NCBI RefSeq assembly: GCF_023159225.1
Contig: NC_063171.1
Span: 8,481,886 to 8,545,885 of the forward strand
Reading direction: 5' to 3'
DNA from: Perognathus longimembris pacificus
Lineage: Eukaryota; Chordata; Mammalia; Rodentia; Heteromyidae
Length of the DNA stretch: 64,000 bases
This document shows, in pieces, positions 1 through 10,775 of this stretch. The position numbers were made by a program, and so were the translations under genes. Position 1 is the first letter of the stretch; every line of letters starts with the position of its first letter. The notes below the pieces were generated by a model, which saw nothing but the letters and a program-made list of their open reading frames with translations, was not told the DNA's origin and made no database searches.

Positions 1-1239
1 ATGAGAAGATCTAAAATAAGAATATTCAAATACATTTTTGCTTAAGAGTTAATAACAACAAATGTTACCAATGTATAACAGTCATGTCATTTAAACACAG
101 TTCAAAATCAAGTTCATATAAATCATTTTAAGTCTCTTAACATGCCTGTATTTTATGGAGTACTACCTTCATTTCTTCATTTTACAGATAAGAAAATTGA
201 ATCAGTGAATGATTGACAAACTTGTCCTGTAATCTATACTTAGAGAAGCATAATGTAAGACTTGGCATATCATTCACTAAATACTTCTTTGCTTTAGTGC
301 ACAGTAAAATATGAATGCACTTAAAATAATGTTTATGCTAAGAAAAAAACTGAATGTCATAGTACATTCTCTGTGTAAAGAAAGAATGTAAGAGAATGTA
401 TTAAAATAAATACTTTACAAATATACAAAAGACTGTATCAGAACTCAGTTATAAATGGTAACTACAGGTTCAGAATCTCTACTCTGAATATTTGAAATTC
501 AAAATGCTTTAAGTGTGGACTGTGTGCAATGTTACAAGGGGAAAATGCCACACATGGATTGATGTGGTGAGTCACAGGGAAAAAGAAGGTACAAGAACAT
601 ATGGCAGATATTGCATCTATAAGATATGATGTAAAAAATACTTGAAAACTCAGTGTTGGGACAAAAATTTTTACTAAAGGACTCTGTCTATAAGATAGCA
701 AAATGATAATGTCTATTATTTATTGAGTACTTACAATACTCAATGCATATATTATGGTAATTAAACAATTAACAATAGAATTACTACTTTTACATCTTAT
801 CCTTCATGATTCAATATAAGGTAGGAAGGGATTTTTGTCTTTCTTATTCTCCAGCATATTTCTCAGGTCTTAGTTTTTAAATTTTGAAAGGACTAAACTG
901 AATTTCATGGTAATTGGAGGGCTGCTTTAAAATCTGAAATTCTAAAAATAAGGGCCATCATTTTTAGATCTGGAATGATCCAACGGAATAAATGGATCTC
1001 CTAGCAAAACGATCACCATTGGATATTTGAAGTATTTCATCCTCACAAACTAAAAAAAAAAAGAGAGAGTGAGATGAGAAAGACAACCAGGGAATAGATA
1101 GACAGAAATGAGGCAAAGCCTGTGACCTGTAGCTCAGGAAATTGTGAGGCTTAGTTGCATTCTGAAGCACAGAAACACTTCTGAGCTAGCTTCTAGTCTG
1201 AAGGAAATGTAGCTGAGTCCTCACTTGAGGCTGGTCAGT
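1..1239. other. AT-rich intergenic DNA, no gene seen
   Basis: No open frame here resembles a known protein; the short open frames are low-complexity and lack splice or codon signals. No clear repeat was recognised. Confidence 0.6.
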
Positions 1240-2212
1240 GAAAGCAGTGTAGAGGTTCCTTAAAAGGCTAAACATAGAACTCCCCTATGAACCAGCAAGC
1301 CTGCTTTGGGCATTTAGCCAAAGGATTACAAGCAAGACCACCTAAAAACTACCAGCACAAATATGTTCATTGCAGCACAACTACCATCATAAAAATATGG
1401 AACCAACCCCAATGCCCCTCAGTAAATAAATGGATCAAGAAAATGAGAATGAGGGATGAGGTAACAAACAGTACAAGAAATGTATCCAATGCCTAATGTA
1501 TGAAACTGTAACCTCTCTGTACATCAGTTTGATAATAAAATTTTGAAAAAAAAAATAAGAAAATGTGGTACATGTACACAATGGAATTCTACCCTTCCAA
1601 CAGAAAGAATAGCATTGCCTCATTCATAAGGAAATGAAAAGACTTGGAAAAAATCATATTAAGTGAAGTGAGCCAAAATCAAAGAAACATAGACTATATG
1701 ATTTCCCTCATTGATAATAATTAGTACATGTCTAGAATAGTCTTAGCAGAAGATCACAATAGCTCAATAGTTAGTACATATGAACACATAAGATGATGCT
1801 AAGCGAAATGAACTCCAAGTTATGGAAATAAAGTGGTTTATCATTGTTACTGTTATTTTCAACATACCATATGAAATTATGCCATTTTCTTTTATCTTTC
1901 TTCCCCATGGTTTCACTGTCACTGTAACTGATTTTTGTACCTATGATTTGTATATATGTTTATCAGAACTAGGGAAGAGAAGGGGAACATCAAAGTGGAG
2001 AGACAAAGGGTAAAAGGCGAACCAATGCAACAGTAATTCTTACAAGACAATATGTTGTAAATAAACTGTACAAGTGGGGGGAGGGACTTGAGGAGGGGGA
2101 AGGTGGAAAAAATGAGGGAAAGGTACCAAGTTTGATAAGAAATATACTTACTGTCTTATATATGAAACTGTAACCCCTCTGTATATCACTTTGACAACTA
2201 ATTAATTTAAGA
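1240..2212 (+). mobile_element. L1 LINE, 5'-truncated, 3' end
   Basis: The sequence matches the last part of L1 ORF2 (patch coding for a CPSVNKWIKKM-like peptide at about 1417-1446), then the 3' UTR with a G-rich polypurine stretch near 2075-2125, and the family's usual terminus (GAAACTGTAACCCCTCTGTA near 2163). Other copies in the window share these landmarks. Reading frames are broken. A second, smaller L1 end sits inside it at 1446-1556. Confidence 0.8.
1446..1556 (+). mobile_element. Very short L1 3' end nested in an older L1
   Basis: About 110 bp of L1 3' terminus ending in an A-run interrupts the ORF2 sequence of the surrounding L1. It is flanked by the 9-bp direct repeat AAGAAAATG (1437-1445 and 1557-1565), which rejoins the host L1 when one copy is removed. 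This is a severely 5'-truncated retrotransposition. Confidence 0.8.
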
Positions 2213-2764
2213 AATCTCATTTGGGTCTGACATTTTATTGTTCTAGGGGTGGAGATGGAGAAGGAATCTGACTTGCAAGCATGTAATAGGAACCTGGTGG
2301 TTCCATACAGAGCTACCACAGCTAGCCTTTATCAATAATCCTTAGGATGCAGGGCTTATAAATTGCATGTAGTCACATTTGTTTCATTTCATGCTTATAT
2401 TTAACAGTAAATGTTATTCTAGAGCCAATATAATAGAGCAAGCACAGACACATTTATAGTGCCCTCCATCTTCTTTGTATACTCTTGCCATTTCTATGAG
2501 TTTCTATGAGTCATCTTCACACTGTCATGGTGGGCCAAGCTAGGAGTTAGACATGAGGTGACAATGTGTACAAGACAGGCTGAGACTCCACAGCTCTGAA
2601 GGGAGATCCACTGGCTTCATAATTCCACACACATTTAACTGTTCCCAGCAATGACATTTACATATAAACTCTCCATCATGTACACTGAAGTCTAGGGAGA
2701 TGTCTTTCTGAGGAAGTCTAGTAAATAAACAAGAGTACCTATGCTTCATTCAAAATTAAATCTT
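2213..2764. other. Intergenic DNA, nothing recognised
   Basis: No supported gene or repeat. The last six bases (AATCTT) are the likely target-site duplication of the LTR that follows. Confidence 0.5.
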
Positions 2765-3359
2765 TGTTGGAGAATTAACTTCTCTGACCAGTGGAAAACT
2801 TAGCCTTGGCACAGTTACTCTGATGCTTCATTAGCATACTAATAGGCCCTTTGGAACCTATTCCCAGTAAAGAGTTCCTTTGTGTTTGTCGGCCAAAGGA
2901 AGCCACCTTTTGTTATGAGAATCTCCCTTTCCCCTGCTTAGAGTCTCCCTGAGGAGACTTGCTTGACCAGCTGTCTCACTGTAGATAGGAAAGTCTCTTC
3001 ACAAGTAAATAGAGAAGTCATGGTCAAAGTTACTTAGTCTTGAGGAAATAGTAGCTAGGTGATAATTAGAATTCTGCGTCAACTGGTTATAATCCCTTGT
3101 TTTTATATCAACAATCTTTGTATTAACTTCCTCCTGTAATAGGAAAGCTTTTGTACTAGTTTCCTCCCTAATATTAGCAACATCCTCCACTTTTGTATTT
3201 GAGATGGATATCATGCTGTATTAATTTTTACCCTTGTAGTTGTAAAATTGATTTCTAACCCTGTATAAACCCTGGCCCTCCTGAAATAAAGCATGCACTG
3301 GTTCACTCACCTTGCATCCCCCGTGTCCTGACTAAGGCTGTAGTTACCCAGGCCCAACA
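2765..3359 (+). mobile_element. Solo LTR of an endogenous retrovirus-like element
   Basis: The 595-bp block begins TGTTGG and ends CCAACA, the inverted TG...CA termini of an LTR. It carries a TATAAA box (3264-3269) and an AATAAA signal (3285-3290) about 20 bp apart near its right end, in LTR order. The flanks are AATCTT and AATCCT, a 6-bp target-site duplication with one mismatch. No internal gag/pol/env sequence or second LTR lies next to it, so it is most simply a solo LTR left by LTR-LTR recombination. The family was not identified; a 6-bp duplication suits an ERVK-type element. Confidence 0.7.
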
Positions 3360-3375
3360 AATCCTACTAATTTTT

Positions 3376-3571
3376 GTTTTGCCAGTCCTGGGGCTTGAAC
3401 TCAGGGCCTGAGCACTATCTCCGGCTTCTTTTATGCTCAAGGCTAGCACTCTACCACTTGAGCCACAGCACTACTTCTGGACTTTTTGTATATATGTGGT
3501 GCTGAGAAATTGAACCCAGGACTTAATGCATACAAGGCAAGCACTTTACCACTAGGCCATATTCCCAGCCC
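3376..3571 (-). mobile_element. IDL-Geo SINE, diverged copy
   Basis: Reverse-complement order: Geo half (GCCAGTCCTGGGGCTTGAAC onward), then the ID-like half ending near AGGCCATATTCCCAGCCC. It is flanked by a 17-bp direct repeat with one mismatch (3359-3375 and 3572-3588, AAATCCTA...TTTTT). The insertion site abuts the right end of the solo LTR. Confidence 0.9.
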
Positions 3572-3588
3572 AAATCCTATTAATTTTT

Positions 3589-4674
3589 AATAACATGACA
3601 TGATGGAGAGAGGTGACTCCTTAAAGCTAAAATAATACCCATATATTTATGTGAGTGCAGAGTAAACTGCATAGGGAAAAAAATATCTTAGTTAAACATC
3701 AAAAGTTAAACAGACCAAATACATTTGTTTCTAGTGTATCAGCAGAGAACTTTGATAGAAAAGAATTATCAAGAAAATAGATGAGAAATTCTAAAGAGAG
3801 AAAGCATAAAGTTTTTAAAAAGCTATCCGAAGACAAAGACATATTGCATGCAACATATAAAACCTTCATTTCAAAAAGAAGTTATTGTATTTAAATAAGG
3901 TTAAATGCAGCTCTTGGCCTGTCATCCTCCTTAGTGGCTGCAGCCCAGACCCCCGTCCCCCTGAAAGTGTAACTAAGGCTGTGAAGCCTTTGGAAAGCTC
4001 TCATTTCTCAGTGAGGTCCCATCTGTCTTGCCCTTCTTTGGAGGGGTCTCAACAGAGGGCTGAAGTCTTTTGCAGATAAAAGTCTATCCTAAGATTTTTC
4101 CAGAATCACTAGACAGCTGTTTAATTGGGCCATTGTGGTAGTGAGAACTACCTTCTTGGGATAAAGTACTCTGCCTGTCTCTGTGGGTCACAATGTATCT
4201 GAGAAGCTTACCAAACTGTCAGCTGCTGTCTCTTGGGTCTTCATCACAAGGCCCAGCTGGGCTAGGTCAGGCTTATAGCTGGAAGTGGGAGAGGCAGCAG
4301 CTGAAGCAGAGCCCTCACACCACTGCAGATGCCACGCTGTGTGCTACTTAATCATAGCCATCAGCACTGTGTCCCTGCGTAGTACCAACAGTTCATGTTT
4401 ATGTTGCCAGATTCAGAAACAAAGGACACATATTTTCTCTCACATGTAGAAATTAAGTTTTAAAATATCAATGTATATGAACTATACATAGGTCCTTATG
4501 CATATATACACAGGCAAGGCATTTATTCACAGTGGTGGTTTTCCATGATGTGACCCCTTTGAACAATTGACAGTTTAACAAAATCAAAATAGGAGAAGTA
4601 TGTTCTGTCTAAATGAGGTGGAATTTAAAGGGGGGATACAGTGGAGGAATGGAGAGAGGAATGGTTCACAAATA

Positions 4675-4675
<1 letters not shown>
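3589..4675. other. Intergenic DNA, GC-richer patch, unidentified
   Basis: The stretch at about 3900-4390 is clearly more GC-rich than its surroundings and has no sustained reading frame. It could be a decayed LTR or unidentified repeat. About 4430-4520 resembles an old L1 3' UTR but is too diverged to call. Confidence 0.4.

Positions 4676-4718
<43 letters not shown>
4676..4718. repeat. (CA)n microsatellite
   Basis: About 21 uninterrupted CA units. Confidence 0.98.
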
Positions 4719-4720
<2 letters not shown>

Positions 4721-4724
4721 TACA

Positions 4725-4860
4725 TATGTAATATGTAAAAAGGGACTGATGGGGTTGGGACTGATTAGGGGGCTTGATGAAAGGACACTGATAAAGATGC
4801 ATTGAACACATAATTGACATGTTGAACTGAAACCACTCTGTGCAATTTAAAGACATTTTG
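4725..4860 (+). mobile_element. Old L1 3' end
   Basis: G-rich stretch followed by a GATAAAGATGCATTG...ACATAATTGACATG block, similar in reverse complement to the old L1 fragments at 6056, 48345 and 51448. Decayed, no open frame. Confidence 0.5.
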
Positions 4861-5038
4861 AGTGACTAAAAATGGAGAGAGAGAAAAAAAGAACTGCCCA
4901 TGTTTGAAAACAGCTATTCCACAGAGCCTGGGGTTTTGCTCTCCATGATCTCAAATACTTGATCTAGTGACTTTTGCTAAATTTTTTTCTGACTTCATTT
5001 TTTAATTTTTTAAAATTATCTTTAAGAAGCATATAAAG

Positions 5039-5794
5039 ATCAGATACAGTGATACAGGGATAAAACCATGGGAAGGGAATATGAGAGAAAAAATAGGGTA
5101 CAGTTTCACATGGCATGTTGAAAATAATTACAACAATGATATACCACTTGTTTCCATAACTTGTGAGTTCATGTAGCTTAGCATTATCTTATGTATTCAT
5201 GCAGGCATAGCTATTGGGCTATTGAGATCTTCTACTATGACTATCCTAGACATGTACTAATTATTCCCTATGAGGGAGACCATCTTAGTACCTGGATACC
5301 TAGTACCCTGGATACTGTATAGACATGTATTAGAACTAGGGAAGGGAAAGGGAATACCAAAATTGAGAGACAAAGGATAAAAAGAGGGGCTGGGGATATG
5401 GCCTGGTGGCAAGAGAGCTTGCCTCGTATACATGAGGCCCTGGGTTCAATTCCCCAGCACCACATATACAGAAAAGGGCCAGAAGTGGCGCTGTGGCTCA
5501 AGTGGCAGAGTACTAGCCTTGAGCAAAAGGAAGCCAGGGACAGTGCTCAGGCCCTGAGTTCAAGGCCCAGGACTGGCCAAACAAACAAACAAACAAAAAG
5601 GATAAAAAGAGAAAACATTGCAAAAGCAGTACTTACAAAACCATTTGATGTAAACCAACTGTATAACTCACGGCAGGGGGGATGGGAAAACAGGGGGGAA
5701 ATGAGGGAGAAGGTAACAAGTTGAATAAGAAATGTACTTGCCTTACATATGCAACTGTAACCCCTCTTTACTTCACTTTGGCAATAAGGAAAAA
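5039..5794 (+). mobile_element. L1 with inverted 5' segment (twin priming)
   Basis: The right part (about 5282-5794) is a plus-strand L1 3' end. The left part (5039-5281) is the adjacent upstream L1 sequence in reverse orientation, joined at about 5281. The whole is flanked by AAGAAGCATRTAAAG (5024-5038 and 5795-5809, one mismatch). The host sequence resumes on both sides as an old minus-strand L1 fragment (TTATCTTTAAG... / ...GGAGTTGTCATT, to about 5890). The element is itself split by a SINE at 5387-5597. Confidence 0.85.
5387..5597 (+). mobile_element. IDL-Geo SINE inside L1
   Basis: Starts GGGCTGGGGATATGGCC (ID-like, with pol III A-box and B-box GGTTCAATTCC), then the Geo half and an AAAC-rich tail. 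It is flanked by perfect 14-bp duplications AAGGATAAAAAGAG (5373-5386 and 5598-5611) within the L1 3' UTR. Confidence 0.95.
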
Positions 5795-5917
5795 AAGAAG
5801 CATGTAAAGGAGTTGTCATTGTAAAAATCAGTTTATGAATGCAAGCATTTTGATCAGTTACTTCTTTCAACATTTTCACCTATCCCTCCCAACCAACCCC
5901 TTCCTTCACTTCTTAAT

Positions 5918-6016
5918 TATATACATATATATATCCACATATATCCATATATATATCCTATATATGTATATCCTATATATCCATATATATATATCCTATA
6001 TATAGTATATATATTG
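5918..6016. repeat. Imperfect AT-rich tandem repeat
   Basis: Alternating TATATATCC / CATATA units, low complexity. Confidence 0.85.
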
Positions 6017-6055
6017 AAATCTTGACTGTATTCTCCACTCCCTGCCTTTTCTCAT

Positions 6056-6195
6056 TTTTAATATTTTATTATCTTTAAGTAGTTGTATAAAGGAATTGAC
6101 ATCCACTAAGGCAATTTAAGAATACAATGCATCTTGACCAATGTCACCTCTTTCAACATGCTCATCCACCCTCCCAACCCATCCACCCCCTTCCC
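6056..6195 (-). mobile_element. Old L1 3' end fragment
   Basis: Shares the ATTATCTTTAAGTAGTTGTA...CAACATGCTCATCCACC pattern with fragments at 48345, 51448 and 52960; read on the minus strand it ends in an A-rich terminus. Confidence 0.55.
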
Positions 6196-7695
6196 TTACT
6201 TATCTTAATTTTAGGTTATGTATTTATTTATTTGCAATTTATCGAAGCCTAATCTGTTTGTTAAAGGGTGGTTTGTCTCCCAATCCTCTCTCCTCTCTGA
6301 GGGTTCCTCTGCCTCTCTGCTTTACTGGCCCTGGAAAGATGGAAAGCTTGTCTTGAAGAGGAGCCTTGTTACAGTTCAAGAGCAGGGTTGCCATGGAGGG
6401 AAACAAAGGATCTGGGTGGACAATCCGGAGTGAGGATGCTTACTGTGGCCACCCACCATCCTGGTGCAGTGCAATTTGAAACTTCTAGACTGTGGTAACA
6501 GAGGATGGAGGCAAGGAGGCTGGGATCCAGCATGTAACATTCTTGGCTAGCCCATCATGGACTACCACTACAGGCTGTCAAAACGGATTTTGCCCACATT
6601 TTCCAAGTCCCCTCATCTGTCTTCTGGCAAAGAAAGCTGGGAGGCTTAACTGCTGCTTCTCTATTATAACCCCTGCAAGTAGAAGCCAGTCCAAGTACAC
6701 AAAGGATTGCCATGGCATCCCCTCAGGCCCATCAGCTATCATGGGGTGGGGATTTTAGAAAGGCGTATTAGGCCTCAAAAATGTGTACCTCTAAACTATT
6801 CATATATATTTGACTCTGTAATATAGATCACATTAAAGACACTAACTTGGTAATTTTGTATGGAAATAATTGTGGGAACCTGGGCTAACACAGTGTTGGA
6901 CTTTCTGCCTGAGCTTGACAATGCCTTCTCCTGTCTTGCCTGCCAATTCCCAGGTATCCCTGCCTTCATTCAGCTCTCCAGTTTTTTATTATACTTTCTT
7001 TCAACTTAAAAGTTCCCTTCTCGTGCAGGCCATAAAGTGATTTGAGCATTTAACTTTGCTAATATACACACATGAGGAAGTAAATTACTAAACACTGTCT
7101 TCATTCTATGAATTTAATAGAATTTATGTTTTATTTTACTTAAACTTTTTCTTAATAAGTCTTCTATAACACAAATAGTTTAAAGGGTCATATTACTTAA
7201 TTTACTAGTAGTAAGGATTTTAAATAATTGTTATTGACTTCTTAATTTAAGGATCATTGTCATCCAGAGGGTTTTTATCATCTATAATTTTTAAATACTG
7301 TGTTTTATGATTCAGACTATGGTAAATCTCTAAGATGATTTTTCTGTCTATTTGTGTAGAATATATTCTAATATTAGTAAAAATTTTCTATAAATGTCAT
7401 ATAAAAGCAATCATTAGTGTATTTCTTGATATTGGAATTTTGATGTTTTTTTTTTAATATTGTACATACAAGTAAAGGAACGGTGTACCTTACTGTGGAA
7501 TGGCTACATACTATTAAAAAATTCCTTTATGTCTCATTAATTTAATTGTTCCAAACTTTCTTGTATGAAGTTATACAGCTATCTGATTTTTTGTGAATAA
7601 TTGTAGCATGCTACATGTTCTTCCATTGCCTAGTATATATTCTACCAATGTCTTTATATTTAAATTGGATTTCTTTTAATTATCATGGTCTTTTC
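6196..7695. other. Intergenic DNA, unidentified GC-richer part then AT-rich
   Basis: About 6240-6760 is GC-richer with short open frames that resemble nothing I recognise. The remainder is AT-rich. It contains the first copy of a direct repeat (6761-6873). Confidence 0.4.
6761..6873 (+). repeat. Direct repeat, copy 1
   Basis: Closely matches 8326-8441 over about 115 bp (AAAAATGTGTACCT, ACTAACTTGGTAATTTTG). It has no tail or target-site duplication I could see. Confidence 0.85.
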
Positions 7696-7709
7696 AAAAG
7701 TCCTCTGAC

Positions 7710-7914
7710 GGGGCTGGGGATATGGCCTAGTGGCAAGAGTGCTTGCCTCGTATACATGAGGCCCTGGGTTCAATTCCCCAGCACCACATATATAGAAAAC
7801 GGCCTGAAGTGGCGCTGTGGTTCAAGTGGCAGAGTGCTAGCCTTGAGCAAAAAGAAGCCAGGGACAGTGCTCAGGCCCTGAGTCCAAGGCCCAGGACTGG
7901 CCAAAAAAAAAAAA
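7710..7914 (+). mobile_element. IDL-Geo SINE
   Basis: Complete dimer with A-run tail, flanked by perfect 14-bp duplications AAAAGTCCTCTGAC (7696-7709 and 7915-7928). Confidence 0.97.
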
Positions 7915-7928
7915 AAAAGTCCTCTGAC

Positions 7929-8869
7929 AACTTTGTTTCAATTAGTGAATTTTAATTTGTATTCAAACTAATTACTTACAGTTACATAAATTTTTGCTTG
8001 TTATGACCATTTCCTATTTGTTGTAATTTTCTTCTTACATTTTCCCTTTCTTAGTGCCATGTTTTTGGTTGTGTATTTTACATGATGCCATTTTTCTTCT
8101 GTTTTCTTATATGTATTATATAACTTTCAAAAGCATAACGATTGTTCTTGCATTATTAAGATAATACCTTAATGTGCCTTATGTAACCTAAAACACCTAG
8201 AAAGTATAACTTCACTTTCTATGTAGTGTGGACACATTGTAAAATTATATTCATGTCATTTTTTTTCATTCAATCAGTGCTAAATAGACAAACTACTTTA
8301 AACTAAGCAAAAACTAATTTTACAAAGGCATACTATTAGGCTTCAAAAATGTGTACCTGTAAACTATTCATTAATATGTGACTCAATGACATAGATCACA
8401 TTAAAGACATTAACTTGGTAATTTTGCGTGGAAATAATTGTACAAAATTAGTGGATGTTTAAAAATCATAAAAATTATTGAATTGAGATGTACAATATTT
8501 TGAGATATGCTCAATAATATTTTTATAATTGGCAAAGTTATATAAAATATGAATGGAAGGACAATAGAGTAAGAAAATAAAATTCAGTTTTCATAAAAAA
8601 CAATCCAATTGAATATAAACAGCACATGAACTACAAAAAATAAAATGTAAAGAACTAAGGCATATATGAGGTATGCTCCATCAATCGAGTGTGAAGGTTT
8701 AGTGATAATAACTTTAATTTTTGAGAAAGATAATTTGAAAATACTATGAATGCATGTGTGAAATACTCCAGTGAAACTATTTTGAGTTTATCATACACTA
8801 AAAGTCATCACTAATTAAAAAATAGGAATTACAGGAACGTAAAACAAGACCTTTCCTTGGTATGGATAA
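7929..8869. other. AT-rich intergenic DNA
   Basis: No gene seen. It holds the second copy of the direct repeat (8326-8441). Confidence 0.6.
8326..8441 (+). repeat. Direct repeat, copy 2
   Basis: Partner of 6761-6873, same orientation, about 1.56 kb downstream. Flanking sequences of the two copies do not match. Confidence 0.85.
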
Positions 8870-9085
8870 TAGTGCATGGGGGAAGGCCAAATGGAGAGGG
8901 TGAAGGAACATGAAGATGGTCAATGTATTTTATGTGTGAAAACTGAACAATGATCTTCACTGAGATTCATTTGGATGTGAGGAGAAGGGGAAAAACAAAA
9001 TGACAAAGTATAATCAAATTGCATTACCTGCATTTATAGATATGCCAGTATGAAACCTCTGTGCCAATAGTTGGTCAAATATAAT
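8870..9085 (+). mobile_element. Old L1 3' UTR
   Basis: A purine-rich stretch, an ATGAAGATGGTCAATGTA patch and a terminal ATGAAACCTCTGTGCCAAT segment resemble decayed rodent L1 3' ends. Assignment is from memory of consensus patterns. Confidence 0.45.
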
Positions 9086-10567
9086 GTCATAATTCTCTAA
9101 AATAGTAATTTGTGGGCATGGCTGTGTTATGACTTAATCAAACTGCAAACTTCCTGCTGAAGGATAGATCTGTATATGACCCAGGGGTCATATACATGTT
9201 ATCTAAGAGTTAAGTTTCATGCTGAAATTATTGTGCAAGTTGTCAGAGAGGAGTGACAGTGGCAGTATGGGTCAATTACCCAGAACTGAGCATTGCAGCA
9301 TGAAGATGATTCTTGGACTAATATGTTAAATATACTTTTTCTGATTAGTAGAAGACATTAGGTAGAAACCTAGCAATAATATTTCATGATGAAATAGATG
9401 CTTATAAATGGCAAGTCTATTGCTTTGAGGACACAAACTAAATCATAAAAACAAAACAGCAGTCCTTTTATGAGTTATATGGAAGCCTTAGAGTGTGCTT
9501 CATCCAGATGACTATTTCTTCAGGTGTAAATTCATGTCATCTAAACAAAGACGAGAACAAGGGTAAATAGATTGGTCCAGGCCATTCAATGCTTCAAAAT
9601 AAAAATTAGGTGGATATAAAATAGGTCAGCATCCAATTCCTCATGAATAATACAATACAGTTTTATGTGCATAAATCATTTTCTTGCTTGTCTATTCCAA
9701 GTATTTAGGCATATGACGATCAATAGAATTTTTCTTACTTGACATGCCATTCCTGTTATTTCAGATAAAATACTTTAAATGCATATGTTTTAGAAACCAG
9801 AAAATCTAGCCCAGTGTTTAAGTCCCAGGACCAGCACAAAATCAAAAAGATCCAAAAATCATGAGATAGAACTGCTAGTATAAATATGGATGGGGAGAGT
9901 TTAACACTAGTTATATGTTACTAGGTTTACATCCTGGGTTTAATTTTGTTATTTTATGTTCGAATATTCTGATGTAATAACTGCTTGATTATTGTGTTTC
10001 CCACAATTTCCTCTAGACAGTGTAAATGTGACTACAAAGCTTTTAATATATTATTTTCTAGTTGTACAACTTCAAATTGTCTTTTTTGCAGGAAGAACCT
10101 TTGGATAAATTAGAAATACAGGTGATGGTGTTAAGTATTTAGAAATCAGAAAATAGAGACCTTCTTAAATTTGTTTGACTTTTGACAAAGGCACTATAAG
10201 CATATATTGAAAAAATCAATAGTCTTTTTAACATATGGAAAGATTAGATATGACATAACATGATACTATGATAGCTGAAATATTTCAATACAAAATGTAA
10301 AACTACAAATGGAGATACGGATTCTATAACCTATCAATGCACATACATGTACAACATGAAATATCACTTTTTATGAGAAACAAATACTGGATCTACTTGT
10401 CCAACATTTGTTGGTCACAGAAAAACATGATGTTTGAACTCTCCAAATAGTAATTTTGAGCATTCCCAGTGGCACTTGATAGAGACATAAAAACTAAGAA
10501 ACAGTCCTGAAAACCTGAAATCAGAATAGATTCAGGGAACAGGTACAGGTATGTGTTCCATATGAAA

Positions 10568-10570
<3 letters not shown>
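9086..10570. other. AT-rich intergenic DNA
   Basis: No gene seen. A short SINE-tail-like remnant (CCCAGTGTTTAAGTCCCAGGA) lies near 9810. Confidence 0.5.

Positions 10571-10644
<74 letters not shown>
10571..10644. repeat. (GA)n microsatellite
   Basis: About 37 uninterrupted GA units; the Ser-Leu and Arg-Glu open frames over it are artefacts. Confidence 0.98.
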
Positions 10645-10648
<4 letters not shown>

Positions 10649-10775
10649 GATATGCTGCGATCAGCCATTCAGCAGTTTAAAGCCTCAGAGGAAAGTAGTG
10701 AAGAAGAGCGACATCTAAGTTCCATAGTAATGTTTCAGAACTTCTGAAGAACCCACAATTGCAGCTTTCTAGGAC

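Noticed and set aside
3885..4390. GC-richer stretch as a coding exon or retrocopy
   Set aside because: No sustained frame, no poly(A) or target duplication, and no recognised similarity.
4676..4718. CRISPR-like repeat array
   Set aside because: Simple microsatellites without spacers, in a eukaryotic genome.
5398..5724. Recurrent peptides (for example the frame over the SINEs at 5398, 7743, 51002, 60516)
   Set aside because: They are translations of IDL-Geo SINE copies, which keep a chance open frame.
7710..7785. tRNA gene
   Set aside because: The pol III A and B boxes belong to the ID-like half of a SINE; there is no cloverleaf with matched acceptor stem.
10393..10747. Ser-Leu and Arg-Glu repeat proteins over the (GA)n stretch
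   Set aside because: Pure dinucleotide repeat translated in two frames.
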